NCBI GenBank assembly: GCA_950097015.1
Contig: CATNEN010000011.1
Coordinates: forward strand, 2,756,501 to 2,820,500
Reading direction: 5' to 3'
DNA: 64,000 nucleotides
Source: Macrostomum hystrix
Taxonomy: Eukaryota; Platyhelminthes; Macrostomidae
The notes under the pieces were generated by a model that ran no database searches, was not told the DNA's origin, and saw nothing but the letters and a program-made list of their open reading frames with translations. Both the position numbers and the translations under genes were made by a program. This document shows positions 34,901 to 46,900 of the stretch, piece by piece (position 1 is the stretch's first letter; the number at the start of each line of letters is the position of its first letter).

Positions 34901-37900
34901 ATCGACGATATGTGGCTCTCGTAAACTTAGTTCAATTCAACAACTATTGCTAGCAATAAATTACTCTGTCTAGTAAAGCGCTTACCACTTGTCTTTCCCT
35001 CAGAGATGAGTCCTCTTCTTCGTAAGGTGTTTTGAAGTCCGGTGGACCGCTCCGAGTCTGAATTTTTAGCTCGGATTTTCGCTTGTATTTATAGCAAAAC
35101 CTTGGGGAAAAACCGGTTCTACTACCGGGTGTTTACTTAGGTCACACATATTTGTTTAGTGAGTCATGATTGTGAGTTTTTACCATATTTGGAATACAGT
35201 GCAAACACAGACGCAGAACCCGATGAGTCATAATTGTTTGCTTTACCATATTTGGAATTCAAGCAAACACAGCTGTCAAGAACCGGTTCTCCGGTTTCAT
35301 GTCACATGACTGTTTCTAAAAATAGCGTATGACTCATTCCTAAAAATAGATTAAATGTTGTAGCTAAGAGTTCCTTATGGCATTACTTTAAGTAGCGCGT
35401 TAAGCAAAAAGCACATTTTACAACTCTCTACAATATCTCCCTTTTTTACGAAAAATTCGTCCCGAATTTATTGTTGAGAGGAAAAGAAAATAGCATAACA
35501 ATAATAAGATAACATCACGTATTGACAGTATCAGGACTAGGTGAAATGGATTTAGGTGCGTATGGGTAGACATTAAAACACAAATGGATTATATCAGTGG
35601 TGTAAGTAGTTGGTTAAATGTTCGTGAAAAGAAATTGACAATTTGAGAAGCGATGTGTAACCATTTTGGCATTGAAAATCCGTCACCATTGTATAACAAA
35701 GAGTATCTTGACATTTAGCGTATAGTGGGTTGTCAATAACATAAAATTTTGGATTGTATTGGTTAACATGAGGGAGTGATAAACATGGGAAGGTATATGC
35801 AATAATCAATGGTCTGTTTGTTTTACTAGTTGATGCAATCAAAAATTTTTTTACTTATTCAAGGCTGAATTGATGCCGGATATATTCATGTATTTGTGCT
35901 TGAGTTTTGACCGTTAGTATGGCTATTGGCCAAAATAGTTTATATAGTTGCAGGTAGGCCGGATCTTCCGTATGCTCGAGGATATAGAGGTAGGCCTCTG
36001 TATCCGTGACAATTTCGGCTCGGCGTGTCAGATGCTCGCCTAGTTGAAGTAAATATTGCCGATGTTGTTGGCATCGTAGTGGTGTCGGCCACGTCTTTAT
36101 TGTCTCTCGTAATTCCTGAGGCTCCATGTCATGCACATTCATGAGCAGTAGGTCCACTGCTACCGGTGTTAATTGTACCGTAGCTAAGGGTTCCGCTCGC
36201 ATCCGTAGGAAACAATCGGGGCATTTGTCGATATTTCGACTGCCGAGTGCCTCTAGGCAGGTAAAGCAGCTCCAGTGACGGTTGTCACAAATTTGTATTT
36301 GCGGTTGATTACCGCAAATGAGACAGTGGACCCTGTCTCGACAGCAGATTGGGCAGGTGCGTATTGGGTTGCCAGTTTGCTTTGCGGCTGTCTCGCATTG
36401 TTGGCATGTCCCATGTCCGACTTCGCATATGGGCATTAGAGTGGTCTGCTCGTCTAAGCAAATAGGGCAGTCTGGCATTGTTGTCTGTGGGTGGTTTGTT
36501 TAATGGACTTCTTGATCGGAGTTGACATATTCATATGATTCGTGTGGTGGCAGTAGATACGATAAGTCTTCATTTCTTAAAATTAGTGTGGGTAAAATTG
36601 TACAGAAAATGGGACAGGGATGAAGATTCATGTCATCGACAAGATTAAACAGTTTTTGTGCAATATCATGTATGGACAATTGTCGAAGCTCAGGGCCGTA
36701 TTGCAATGAGTATCGTACAATGTTTTTACGTGTTTTGTGAGCAATTCGTGGTATAGGCCATGCTTTTAGAAGTTGAATTATCTTATTAGAGGAAAAAAGA
36801 GTATAGGTTAATGGATGAAGTTGGCAACCATAATTTGGTTTAATACGCGCAAATTTGTTATAGATTACTAATAGTGGGGTATTATTGCAAACAGGACATT
36901 GGAAAATGGCTCGATAGGCAAACTTCTTTATACATTGCGGACACATAAAATGTTGGTTTTGACAGTATTGTACAGTTCGCCATGAGTTACATATCATACA
37001 TTGGCGGAGATTTCCACGGCACAAGGGACAGTTTTTTAATGGTTTTTTGTAGTGTGCGAGGCTTAAGCAAGAACCGCAAACATGGTGTTTATTGACACAT
37101 ATACATGGTAGTTTACATGAGAATTCTTCAAGACAGACAGGACAGTCCATGGTAGTGTTCGCGAAAATTGTGTGGGCGTTTGCAGAGAACAGAGGTTTTA
37201 GTCGCCTTTTACGACAAGCTTGAGAAGCTGTAGTGCTATTCTTAATCCCGGTCACTACACGGGTAACAATAAACGAGTAATTTAACGCGGGCGTAAGTTA
37301 TACGTATGAGTATTTGGTGGTGTGTTTGTGGTTTGTGTCTCGGCATGTGCTGTTGCAATGTGCTTGTTTGTTGTTTTTGTGTGGTCTGGATTCTGTAACG
37401 TTGGAAGGAATGTAGTGTCGTTAGTGATGCGTTTTAAACGTTGAATGTGAACGTAGAACTGAGGTTGATGTGGATCCTGGATATTTGCAAGGCGTGCTGT
37501 TGTCGCGGATATCAGTCCTGTTACACGGAAAGGTCCTTTGTATTTGAAAGCATGCTTGTGCGTATGCTGTGCCGGGTAGTGTAGGTAGACGATATCTCCT
37601 ACTTGTAAGGTAGAAGCATGATTACTTGTTGTAGGTACGGTAGATTGGTTGTCGAGATTATGTTTTGCAATTTGCCATGCTAGGTGTAATTGAGAAGTGA
37701 ACTTTTGTAGCGTCGTCGGCGTGTCAACATATTGAGATGGCAGTAATTTCTGAACTAATAGATTCGGTGGTTGAAAGTCTCGAGAGAACATCAGAAAGAA
37801 TGGTGTGTTCTCTGTTGAGCGATGAACTGCGCTATTGTAGGCCATTGTCACGGATTGTATGTAAATAATCCAATCTTCAGGTTGTTTGTAAACAAAGTGT

Positions 37901-40900
37901 GTCAGCATTTCATGTAGATTTCTGTGAAATCTTTCGACGAGGTTTGCTTTTGGATTATATGTCGAAGTGAATATTTGTTGAATATTCAGTAGTTTGGCGG
38001 CCTGTTGAAATAATTGCGATGTGAACTGTGTACCATTGTCAGATGTTAGCGTCTTAGGAGTTCCGAATTTGCAGATAATTTCATTATAGAAGGCCATTGC
38101 AACTGTTGTCGCTGTGATGTCAGGTATCGGAATGGCAACGGCGAATTTCGAAAAAACATCCAAGGCTGTAAGAATGTAGTTGTAGTCGATAGAGTGTTGT
38201 CGAGCCGGTGGTAGTGGTCCGGTAATGTCAATTGACACTGTGTCCCATGTAGTTGTCTTCGGCACTGATTGGAATTCAGGTTTTTGTCGTCTTCCGATTT
38301 TTGTTGAAGCACATGAGTGACATTGTGTGCAGTACTTGCGAATGTCTAAATTTATTGTTGGCCAAAAATAGAACTGGGCGACTCTCTGGATTGTTTTCTT
38401 GGCGGATAAGTGTCCTGCTAATGGACTATCATGGAGTTCGTGTAGGATCGCTGAACGGAATGTGTATGGTAGGTACAGTCGCGGAATATTGTTGTACACC
38501 CAGTAGAGTGCGAGTTCTCTGAAAACTAGACTATTTTTGTGTTTTCGTAAGAATTGTTTTTCGATTTTTGTAAGTTCATTTTCCGTTTCTTCTGTATCTT
38601 CTTGTATGGCTTTGTAAAAGGAATCGTCTTGTTGTGCTTTCAACAAGTCTTTTATGGTTGGAATTGGATGAACTGCATTGATCTCGTATGTTCTGGACAG
38701 TGCATCAGCGGCTTTATTCATTGGCCCTGGTTTGTAAACCAGGTGAAAGTTGTAGTCCTGTATTTTGAGGACCATTCGGATGAGTCTATTGTTCGTCTGT
38801 CCTTTTGTTTTAACAACGTGAGTCAGCGGTGCATGATCTGTGCGAATGATAGTTGGCAGTGGTGATCCATAGATGTAGTAATGGAATTGTCGAAGAGCAA
38901 ACAGAACAGCTAGTAGTTCTCGTTCAGTGGCTGACCATTTTGTTTCGTTTGGTCTTAGCGCTCTGCTGATGTAAGCAATCGGTTTTTCTTTCTTTGGTTC
39001 CATTTCCTGAAGTAGTACGGCTCCTAATCCGCTTCCTGATGCGTCTGTTTCTATGATAAAAGGTTTGTGGAAGTTCGGGTGTTTGAGAAGAGCATCACTA
39101 GTTAGTTGTTGTTTGATTCTATCGAAACTTTCCTGTTGTTCCGCTTTCCAGTTGTCTTCTTTCCACTTTGGAATTTTTAGTAGTTCGTACAATGGTTTAG
39201 CCGTTTGTGCAAAGTTAGGTAGGAATTTTCGGAAATATTGTGCTAGTCCAAGGAATGACTGCAGTTTGGTAATTGACGTAGGTTTCGGGAACTTCTTGAC
39301 CTTGTCGACGTTATTTGGGTCAGGTGATATGCCTCGTGACGAGACGTGATGTCCAAGATATCGGACCGAATCTCTGCAGAATTTACATTTTGTTGGTTGC
39401 AGTTTTAGACCTTGTTGTCGGAGTAAGAAGAGAGCTTGTTCCATGACTTTTACTAGTTGTTCAAAGTTATTTCCAAAGGCAAGAATATCATCAACATAGT
39501 GAAGCAGATTTGTACATCCGGCTAGCATATAGGCTGTAAGACGGCTCATTGTTGCTGGTGAGTTGGAGATTCCCATTGGACTTCTTTGATACGCGAAAAC
39601 TTCTCCTTTGTAAGTTTTGAAGGCAGTGTATTGTTTTGATTCTTCTTCAAGTTCGATTTGCCAGAATCCATGTCGTAGGTCAAATACGGTGAAGAGTGTC
39701 GCCGTATTGAGTCGTGCTAGCAGTTCTGAGATTTTTGGTAGACTTTGTTGATCGGTGGGAATGTACTTATTTAGGACTCGGAAATCACAGACGAGTCGTC
39801 TTTCGTTTGTTTCTTTCTTTTCGACAAGAAGGCAAGGTGAAGAATAAGCTGAGACGGTACGTTTTATGATTCCTGCTTTAAGCATTTTTTCTATGATTTC
39901 ATCGAAGTGTTGCTGTAGGTGTTTAGCGACTGGATATGGTTTACATTGGATTGGTTCTTGATGAGGTAGCAGTTCAATTTTTTGCTTGATATCTCGAGCA
40001 CATCCGATGTCGTAATCGTGATGACAGAAGACGTCGTTATACTTCCACAATAGATCTTTAACTTGTGTTTTTTGTCCTTCAGTGATTGGACTTTGAGAAA
40101 GATCAATTTGTTGTAGGAATTTTTGTTTAGACATTTTTGTTGTTGTGTCTGGTTGGATGAGCATTACCGAAGCTTGTGTGTTGAGATGTCCCATGCATGT
40201 TCCTGCATAAATTTTTACTGGATGTTGATTTGGATTTATAATTTGTACTGGGATGTTTCTTTCCTTTGTGATAAGGACTAGAGCCGTTGGTATTAAAACT
40301 TCTTTTGTTGTGAGGATCTTCTTTCTTGGTTCAAATATCATAGCTTCTTCGACATCGTCATGATTGGCGAGATATGCTTTAACCCAACATGTACTTTCCG
40401 GCTGTATGAAGACATCTTGTTTAATATGTACTTTTGGTTGAAGGTGAACTTGGCTGACTAAAGGATGTTCCACATTGTCCAGTTTGAATGTTTGTTTGTT
40501 AAAATCAAATGTTAATGGTAGATTCATTTGCCGAAATGTGTCGATTCCAATAATAACATCTTGGCTTGGAAGATGGTCAATAACAAATGCTTGTACCAGA
40601 AGTTGCTTGTTTGCAAGTTTAAGTGATATATTCACTTGTCCTAGGATATTAAGTGCATGTCCTCCGGCTCCAGCGACAGCGATTGAAGAAGGTCGCATAT
40701 GAAGTTGCAATTTGTCGTAGAGTCTTTTTGTGATGACTGTGATTGAACTTCCTGAGTCGAGAAGTGCTTTACTGGGCATGTTGTTTATAAATACTTGAGC
40801 CATCGCTCTACCCATATTGGCTTGCAAGGTGCAAATGTAATTTGCTGGCCATTTTGGATCCGTTGGTAGAGGAGGAGATTTCGGCGGTGGTCTCGCTGTT

Positions 40901-43900
40901 CTGATTTCAATTTTTGGGTAAATATTTGATGCTTCTGGTTCTGGTGCTGTTGGCAATAATTGTTTTCTTTGATCTTGTAGTAGAGTTTCTTCAATTTTTT
41001 CGTTGAGTGTAGTAGTTTCTTGTTGTTTGTCAATTTGGAAAATCCGTTGTTTTGCTGGATAGGCTCGTGCTACACATCGTACTACTGTGATAAAGATCAT
41101 TAGTGCAAGGTGAATCCATACAATGCATGCACTGGAGAAGATGAATCCCTGATAGTAACTTCCTTTTCCTTGGAGTAAATCGAGAAAGCTATTCGACCAA
41201 AAGGATCCTATTGCGTTATGTATGATGAATCCTGTCGAAAAGGATTGTTCTTTGTCCTGTTGGTTGTGTTGGGTAAAGAGCTTTTTCATCATCTGTCGTT
41301 GGGCGATAAAAACTTGAAGAAAATCATTAATTGTCCATCCTGGTGTGATTTCGTCAAGTTTGATGTCACCAAATGGTTTATAGGTGGTCTTATTTATCTT
41401 GAGCTGTAGGTCCGATAGTTCGTATGTTTCGTCGATAATAGCTTGCATACCAGTGATGTTTGTAATGTGCCCAGTTGTTGAGACCTTGTGTAGTTTATTA
41501 TTAATGTTGAAATAGTTGACTGCGTCAGTGCAGGGTCTCGGGATTGCAGTTCCAACAATTATATTGTGCACAGTATCTAGAAATCCTTGAATTCGTTTCC
41601 CATTGTAGTAAGCTTCGATTCTGGGTTTATCGTAGCACGTAGTTGATGTGTTTGATGGCAAGATATTAAAATGATGCAGTGGCACACATTTGTAAATCAA
41701 CAGATGGCCAGAGATGGGGATAGCTAAAGCATCTTGAATCCCTGTGATTTTTCTGAATGTAGACGTTGGATTGACATAATAGTTTTGTCGTGCATAGTTA
41801 AGTGCAGTTTCGTGCATTCTACAAGTCAGTTGGATCAGTGATTTGTGCAAGTAGTTTAGTTCTTTATGTAGGTTATGTTCCATTGCTGCGAGTTTTGCCG
41901 CTAGTAGTCGTGCAGAAACCATTGATGGTCTTTGTAGTTCTCTCTTTTTCCGAGCTGTGTTGGTTCTTGTTGAATAAGTACCATTGACCAGTCTCATAAA
42001 GGTATCCTCATCCATATCACGTAATTCGAGCGGTATCTCTTGTTCAGACACTAGAAGTTTTTTAGAGTTCTCCTTGCAGTTAATTTGGAGATACTTGGCT
42101 TTTTTTGGAAAAGTTAGGGCAAAATCCGACGTACTCGCAAGGAAGGTATTTGACAGTAGACTTCCTTTTATTGTATGGTACTTCTGGAATTTACAATCAA
42201 TATTCGGTTCAACTTTCCATGCAACGAAGTACTGTCGTTGGTATTCTGTAATCTCATAGTATGGGCTGTGTCGATGTTCAATTTGCCATTTGTAATTTTG
42301 ATGATATGTTGGAGCCAGCGGTACTTGCCATACTGCTTCGTTCCAGAGTTTTGCTGTTTCGCAGAACCCTGTGTTGTACTTGCAATCTTCCATTGATAAT
42401 TGTAGAGATTCCATGTTTTCAAATGGATTGTGGTAAAACAAGACTTTCCGGATCAAGTAACTGTTTGTCGTGGTGTAACGTGGCCATATGTATTCGTTCC
42501 AATGGACATATCTACCGCTCGCACTGTTCTTGGTCCTGAAGAGTTGAGAGTTTCCAATTTTTTCATCGGCATGAAGTTCTCCATCTTTAGAAAATAATGT
42601 TTGGTTCCACTGGAGGCATTCTTCTTGTGTGACAGGCAGTGCTGTTTGCCAGAATCGGATGCGATTCCATTGGATGTACCAAACCTTTTCGAGTTCATGT
42701 TTATCTCGGAAACAGATAATACCATATTGTCTATGTTTCTTTGTGTTTGCTTTGTAGACATCGATCGTTAATGGAATAGGTTTTGTTTGATTAGTTTTAA
42801 AGTAACTGCACTTGATTTCCGTTGGTATTTTGTAGATGACTGGTTGGATGTTGGCATCAGTAGGACATATCATGGGCACTGAAGATGGTACAACTGTCGG
42901 GAGAAGTAACATCACGATGGCTGAAAACAACCATCTTATCAGTATGTGCCGTTTCTTTTTCTTCACTTTGGTTGGTGTTGTCGGTTTATTGGTGTTTATT
43001 GAGTATCGTTGGTCTTCTGTCTCTCCAATTGGTGGAGTAAGGCGCATAGAAAAGTGCCATGGGTTGTTGCATCCTGATGGTCTGGTTTGTTGGTTATACC
43101 AGGTTGGTTGTTTCATATTGAATGTTAATGGTGTATTGAGAGTTTGCAGTACGGTACTTGTAGTATCCGTTCTCATGTCGATCCACGTTGTTGGTTCATC
43201 ATAGATATGATCATCATCATTTTCCATCGACGTATTGTAGTCACTTTTAGTCTGAGAAGATCTATCGTGCTTCGAGTAGTATGATTCGGTATTCACTGCT
43301 TTATCGTGTCCATTCTGTCCTTCAGATGAATTGACATGGGTTATGTTTTCGTATTCGGGATCAGGTTTGTACTTGGGTGTCGAAGGCGGTGTCTCTGTCA
43401 AGTCGATGTCATCGACTAAAATTTGTAACATGCTGATGTTTTCTTCAGACGTGTTGTGTGAATTTTTCGCACTGTGTTCCTCATTATTCCTTTCTGTGGA
43501 TGTGGACAATTCATCTATGCCTTCTTTGTTTTGCAGAATTTTTGAAAGATCACTCATCGTTGGAATTTTGAATAATCCTTTAATTTGTTGTTGTAATTGT
43601 TTTCGTTCAATGTGTTGACAGGTGTTGAAGGCAACACTTTCTCTTGGCGAGGGAGTCGATAATTCTTCAAACAATGAACCCATTATGCAGCTACTGTCGT
43701 TGCTTATGTTGTCGTTCTGTATTTTCTGTGTTGACTCATTGTTGTAGTAAAAATTGTTTTCTTCTGTATCCTCAGTTTCCTTTTGTGGCATGGGCGGCTC
43801 TTTCGAATGGTCGCTTTCGATTATAGTAATATAGGCTGCACCATCGTTGTCCAGATGAAGGTCATTGATTTCTTGCTCCTTCTTTTGTTTCTCAAGTTCA

Positions 43901-46900
43901 TCAAGAACATTGACGGAAAAGTCTGGCATAAGATCTTCAATCTTGAACTTTGGTTCAATAGTTTGAGTGTATTCAGGCTCAATAGCTTGAGTGTATTGTC
44001 GACGGACTTGCGTTGGTTGTCTTGGAGGTGGAGGATTTCTTTGTTGACGATAAGGTACGATGGCATTAGATGGTCTACTATCTTGTTGTCGACTATTTGT
44101 CCAATTACGGTTTGAAAGCTGTCTTGGAGGACGAGTCCAATTGGTCTGTCTATTGTCATTGTATGAACGTGGGTTGCCACGTGATCTGCAGTCTCTAGCA
44201 TAATGACCGATCCTTCCACAGGTGTAACAAGTTGATGTGTGCAAGTATCTCTGTTGTGGTTGTGGATAGGAATATCTCTGCTGTTGTGGTACAATAGCAG
44301 AAGTTTGGTGTTGCTGCATGAGTTTGCTTAATTGTTCTGCTAGTTGTGTCGTGTCACTATTATGAGTAGTCATAAGAGGTGCGCTAGCTTCCCATTGCAT
44401 TCCACAACGGAGCAATTGTTCCTCTGTGTTAATAGTTTCTCTCAGCAGTCTATCTCGCAAAGTAGGCTGTGCGTTGTTAATCACATGAAGTATTAAACTT
44501 TGTTCCCGGTCTTCAAGACGTTGTCTTTCTCGTGCAGCTGATTCGGCAGGTCCTATAGGTTGAGCTCCTTGATCCAATGGTGGAGGCTGATGTAATGCTT
44601 TGATGATCTTACGGATGTCATCAACAAAGGTGAGAAAACTCTCAGTGGGACTCATTTTTCGATTATGAAGTTTATGAAGGAGTACCGATCTGTTTGTTCC
44701 ACACCGTGCGAATTGTGCTCTCAGTTGGGTAACTAGAGCTTGATAATCTTGTTGTACTGCAGCTGTCAATTTTCCATAGATTTCTCGAGCTGTTCCTTGT
44801 AACAGTGGAGGTAGGAGGAGTGCTTTCTCTGCATTCTGTAATCCATATTCGCGTGAGACCAAATCAAAGTGATCAATGAATGTGTTGAAATCTTTATCCA
44901 TTGTATACATTCCGACCGTTTCCTTAATGTCACGATGGACCTGATAGTTTCTTCGTGCCATATTCGCAACTGGGAACGGAAATAATTCAAGTTCTGGATC
45001 GATGTTCAAGGGTTCGTCCAGATTGACTTCTCTGACAAGATTTAGTGTGAATAAAAAGTGTGTGTGTGTGCGTGTGCGTGTGTATCAGCAAATTGAAAAT
45101 GGTTTACACAGAGGAATTATTTACTCAGGACAAGGGAGAAAAATTTATACAAAGCAGGGAACGTATGCCGCTTTTAACGCTGAAAAGGGGTTATTGAAAT
45201 GTGAGCCGGTGAGTTCAGTCGCGCGATTCCCAGGTGTGCAAACAATAGAGCGAAGTGACGCGTGTGGCTTATGTGCAAACAATATCCGGTAGGGACAGCA
45301 AAATTTTTCAGAGGGATGACGCAACAAAATTTTTATGAAACGGTGGATTATTTTAAATCAAAAGCAAAATTAATAAGTTGCAAAAATTTTTTTTCCTTTT
45401 TTTTTTATGTTAAAACAATTCGAAAGGGGTACCGCAAAAAATGTTTTGTATCTCGGCCTGGGCTTGATTGCAGGGCCTGGGCGAGATCACCAGTTGAAGA
45501 GTTTTGCGTGTTGATCAGACACACGAAACTCCCACTTCTAGACAATGGGGAACAATTGCCTAGGAATTTATAACAGTCACGTGACACTTACTGCAATTGC
45601 TTCTTCTTCCTTAAGTAGTTCGTAGTCTTCTGGGTCCTTGAAATCCGGTAGTTCTTCTTCTTCTGGTCGACCGTGAGGTTTCGAGTCTGTGTTTCTTGAG
45701 TCTTGGTAGTCTTGTCTTCTTTTGTCTTCCTGGCAGCTGCTTGAGTTTGTCTGTTGGCCAATAAATGACGAGAGCGAATCAGATTACTTTTCGGTTTCCT
45801 CGAGCTCGGAATTCACAATAGAAACGTGCGCCCTAGTGAACAATTGAAATCTTTCTTGTATATCTCTAGTAGGTCCTCCTGAAGGGCGTCTTCTTCGTTA
45901 CCTCCGAAAGATAACGGATAACTCAAATCAAATCAATCAATAATCCTCTAGGAATGTATCCTAGGAAACAAGGAGGCCTTTCTCAAATGTATCGACGATA
46001 TGTGGCTCTCGTAAACTTAGTTCAATTCAACAACTATTGCTAGCAATAAATTACTCTGTCTAGTAAAGCGCTTACCACTTGTCTTTCCCTCAGAGATGAG
46101 TCCTCTTCTTCGTAAGGTGTTTTGAAGTCCGGTGGACCGCTCCGAGTCTGAATTTTTAGCTCGGATTTTCGCTTGTATTTATAGCAAAACCTTGGGGAAA
46201 AACCGGTTCTACTACCGGGTGTTTACTTAGGTCACACATATTTGTTTAGTGAGTCATGATTGTGAGTTTTTACCATATTTGGAATACAGTGCAAACACAG
46301 ACGCAGAACCCGATGAGTCATAATTGTTTGCTTTACCATATTTGGAATTCAAGCAAACACAGCTGTCAAGAACCGGTTCTCCGGTTTCATGTCACATGAC
46401 TGTTTCTAAAAATAGCGTATGACTCATTCCTAAAAATAGATTAAATGTTGTAGCTAAGAGTTCCTTATGGCATTACTTTAAGTAGCGCGTTAAGCAAAAA
46501 GCACATTTTACAACTCTCTACAACGATTGCAGATACGATTCTCTGTCGGTCCTTCTCCGATACTGTAGTGTAGTGCCAGCGCAGCATAGTGGTTGATGAC
46601 CTCTGTTCTCTTGTACATGCCAGATTTGCGCTGTAGGCAAAGGCTAACTATGAATCCTCGATTTCGACCACAGACAACAGAATGAAACAACTCCAATCGA
46701 TTTCCCCGGAGAGTATGCTTAAAACACATTGAATTGAGGGAAATCAATTGGACTTAAGGGAATTCATTTGGACTTATCTATGTTCGAGAAGGCTGGTTGG
46801 GCCCTCGCTTTCGACTTCAGCTAATGGGGAAATCAATTGGCTTTTTTGCGAAATCAATTGACAAAAGGTATATTATTTACGTTCAATGTTCGTTAATACT

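Larger units (their letters stand above)
34405..46522 (-). mobile_element. Ty3/gypsy LTR retroelement with env-like region and RING genes
   Basis: 12,118 bp, coded on the minus strand. LTRs are at 34405-35432 (3' LTR) and 45495-46522 (5' LTR), each starting TG and ending CA, 1028 bp long and identical in every line I compared. The target duplication is ACGA (34401-34404 and 46523-46526). A primer-binding site lies two bases inside the 5' LTR and a polypurine tract abuts the 3' LTR. Order: Gag, zinc knuckle, envelope-like segment, protease, RT, RNase H, integrase in one frame, then two RING-finger genes. The coding frame is intact, so this may be a young and potentially mobile copy. It interrupts the older transposase of the DNA transposon. 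Confidence 0.95.
33020..46868 (-). mobile_element. Tc1/IS630-type DNA transposon, split by a retroelement
   Basis: Terminal inverted repeats of 278 bp at 33020-33297 and 46591-46868 match closely over their whole length. They are flanked by TA (or TATA) on both sides, as expected for TA-targeting IS630/Tc1/mariner elements. The outermost bases are C-A/C-TTTTGTCAATTGATTTC. Within each TIR the motif CCAATTGATTTCCC or a close variant recurs about four times, reminiscent of transposase-binding sites. Without the nested 12.1 kb retroelement and its duplicated target, the element would be about 1.73 kb. It carries a decayed transposase on the minus strand. Confidence 0.9.

Noticed and set aside
35594-35842. 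Possible third accessory gene of the retroelement
   Set aside because: 82 codons, no ATG, no motif, and codon content similar to noncoding sequence.
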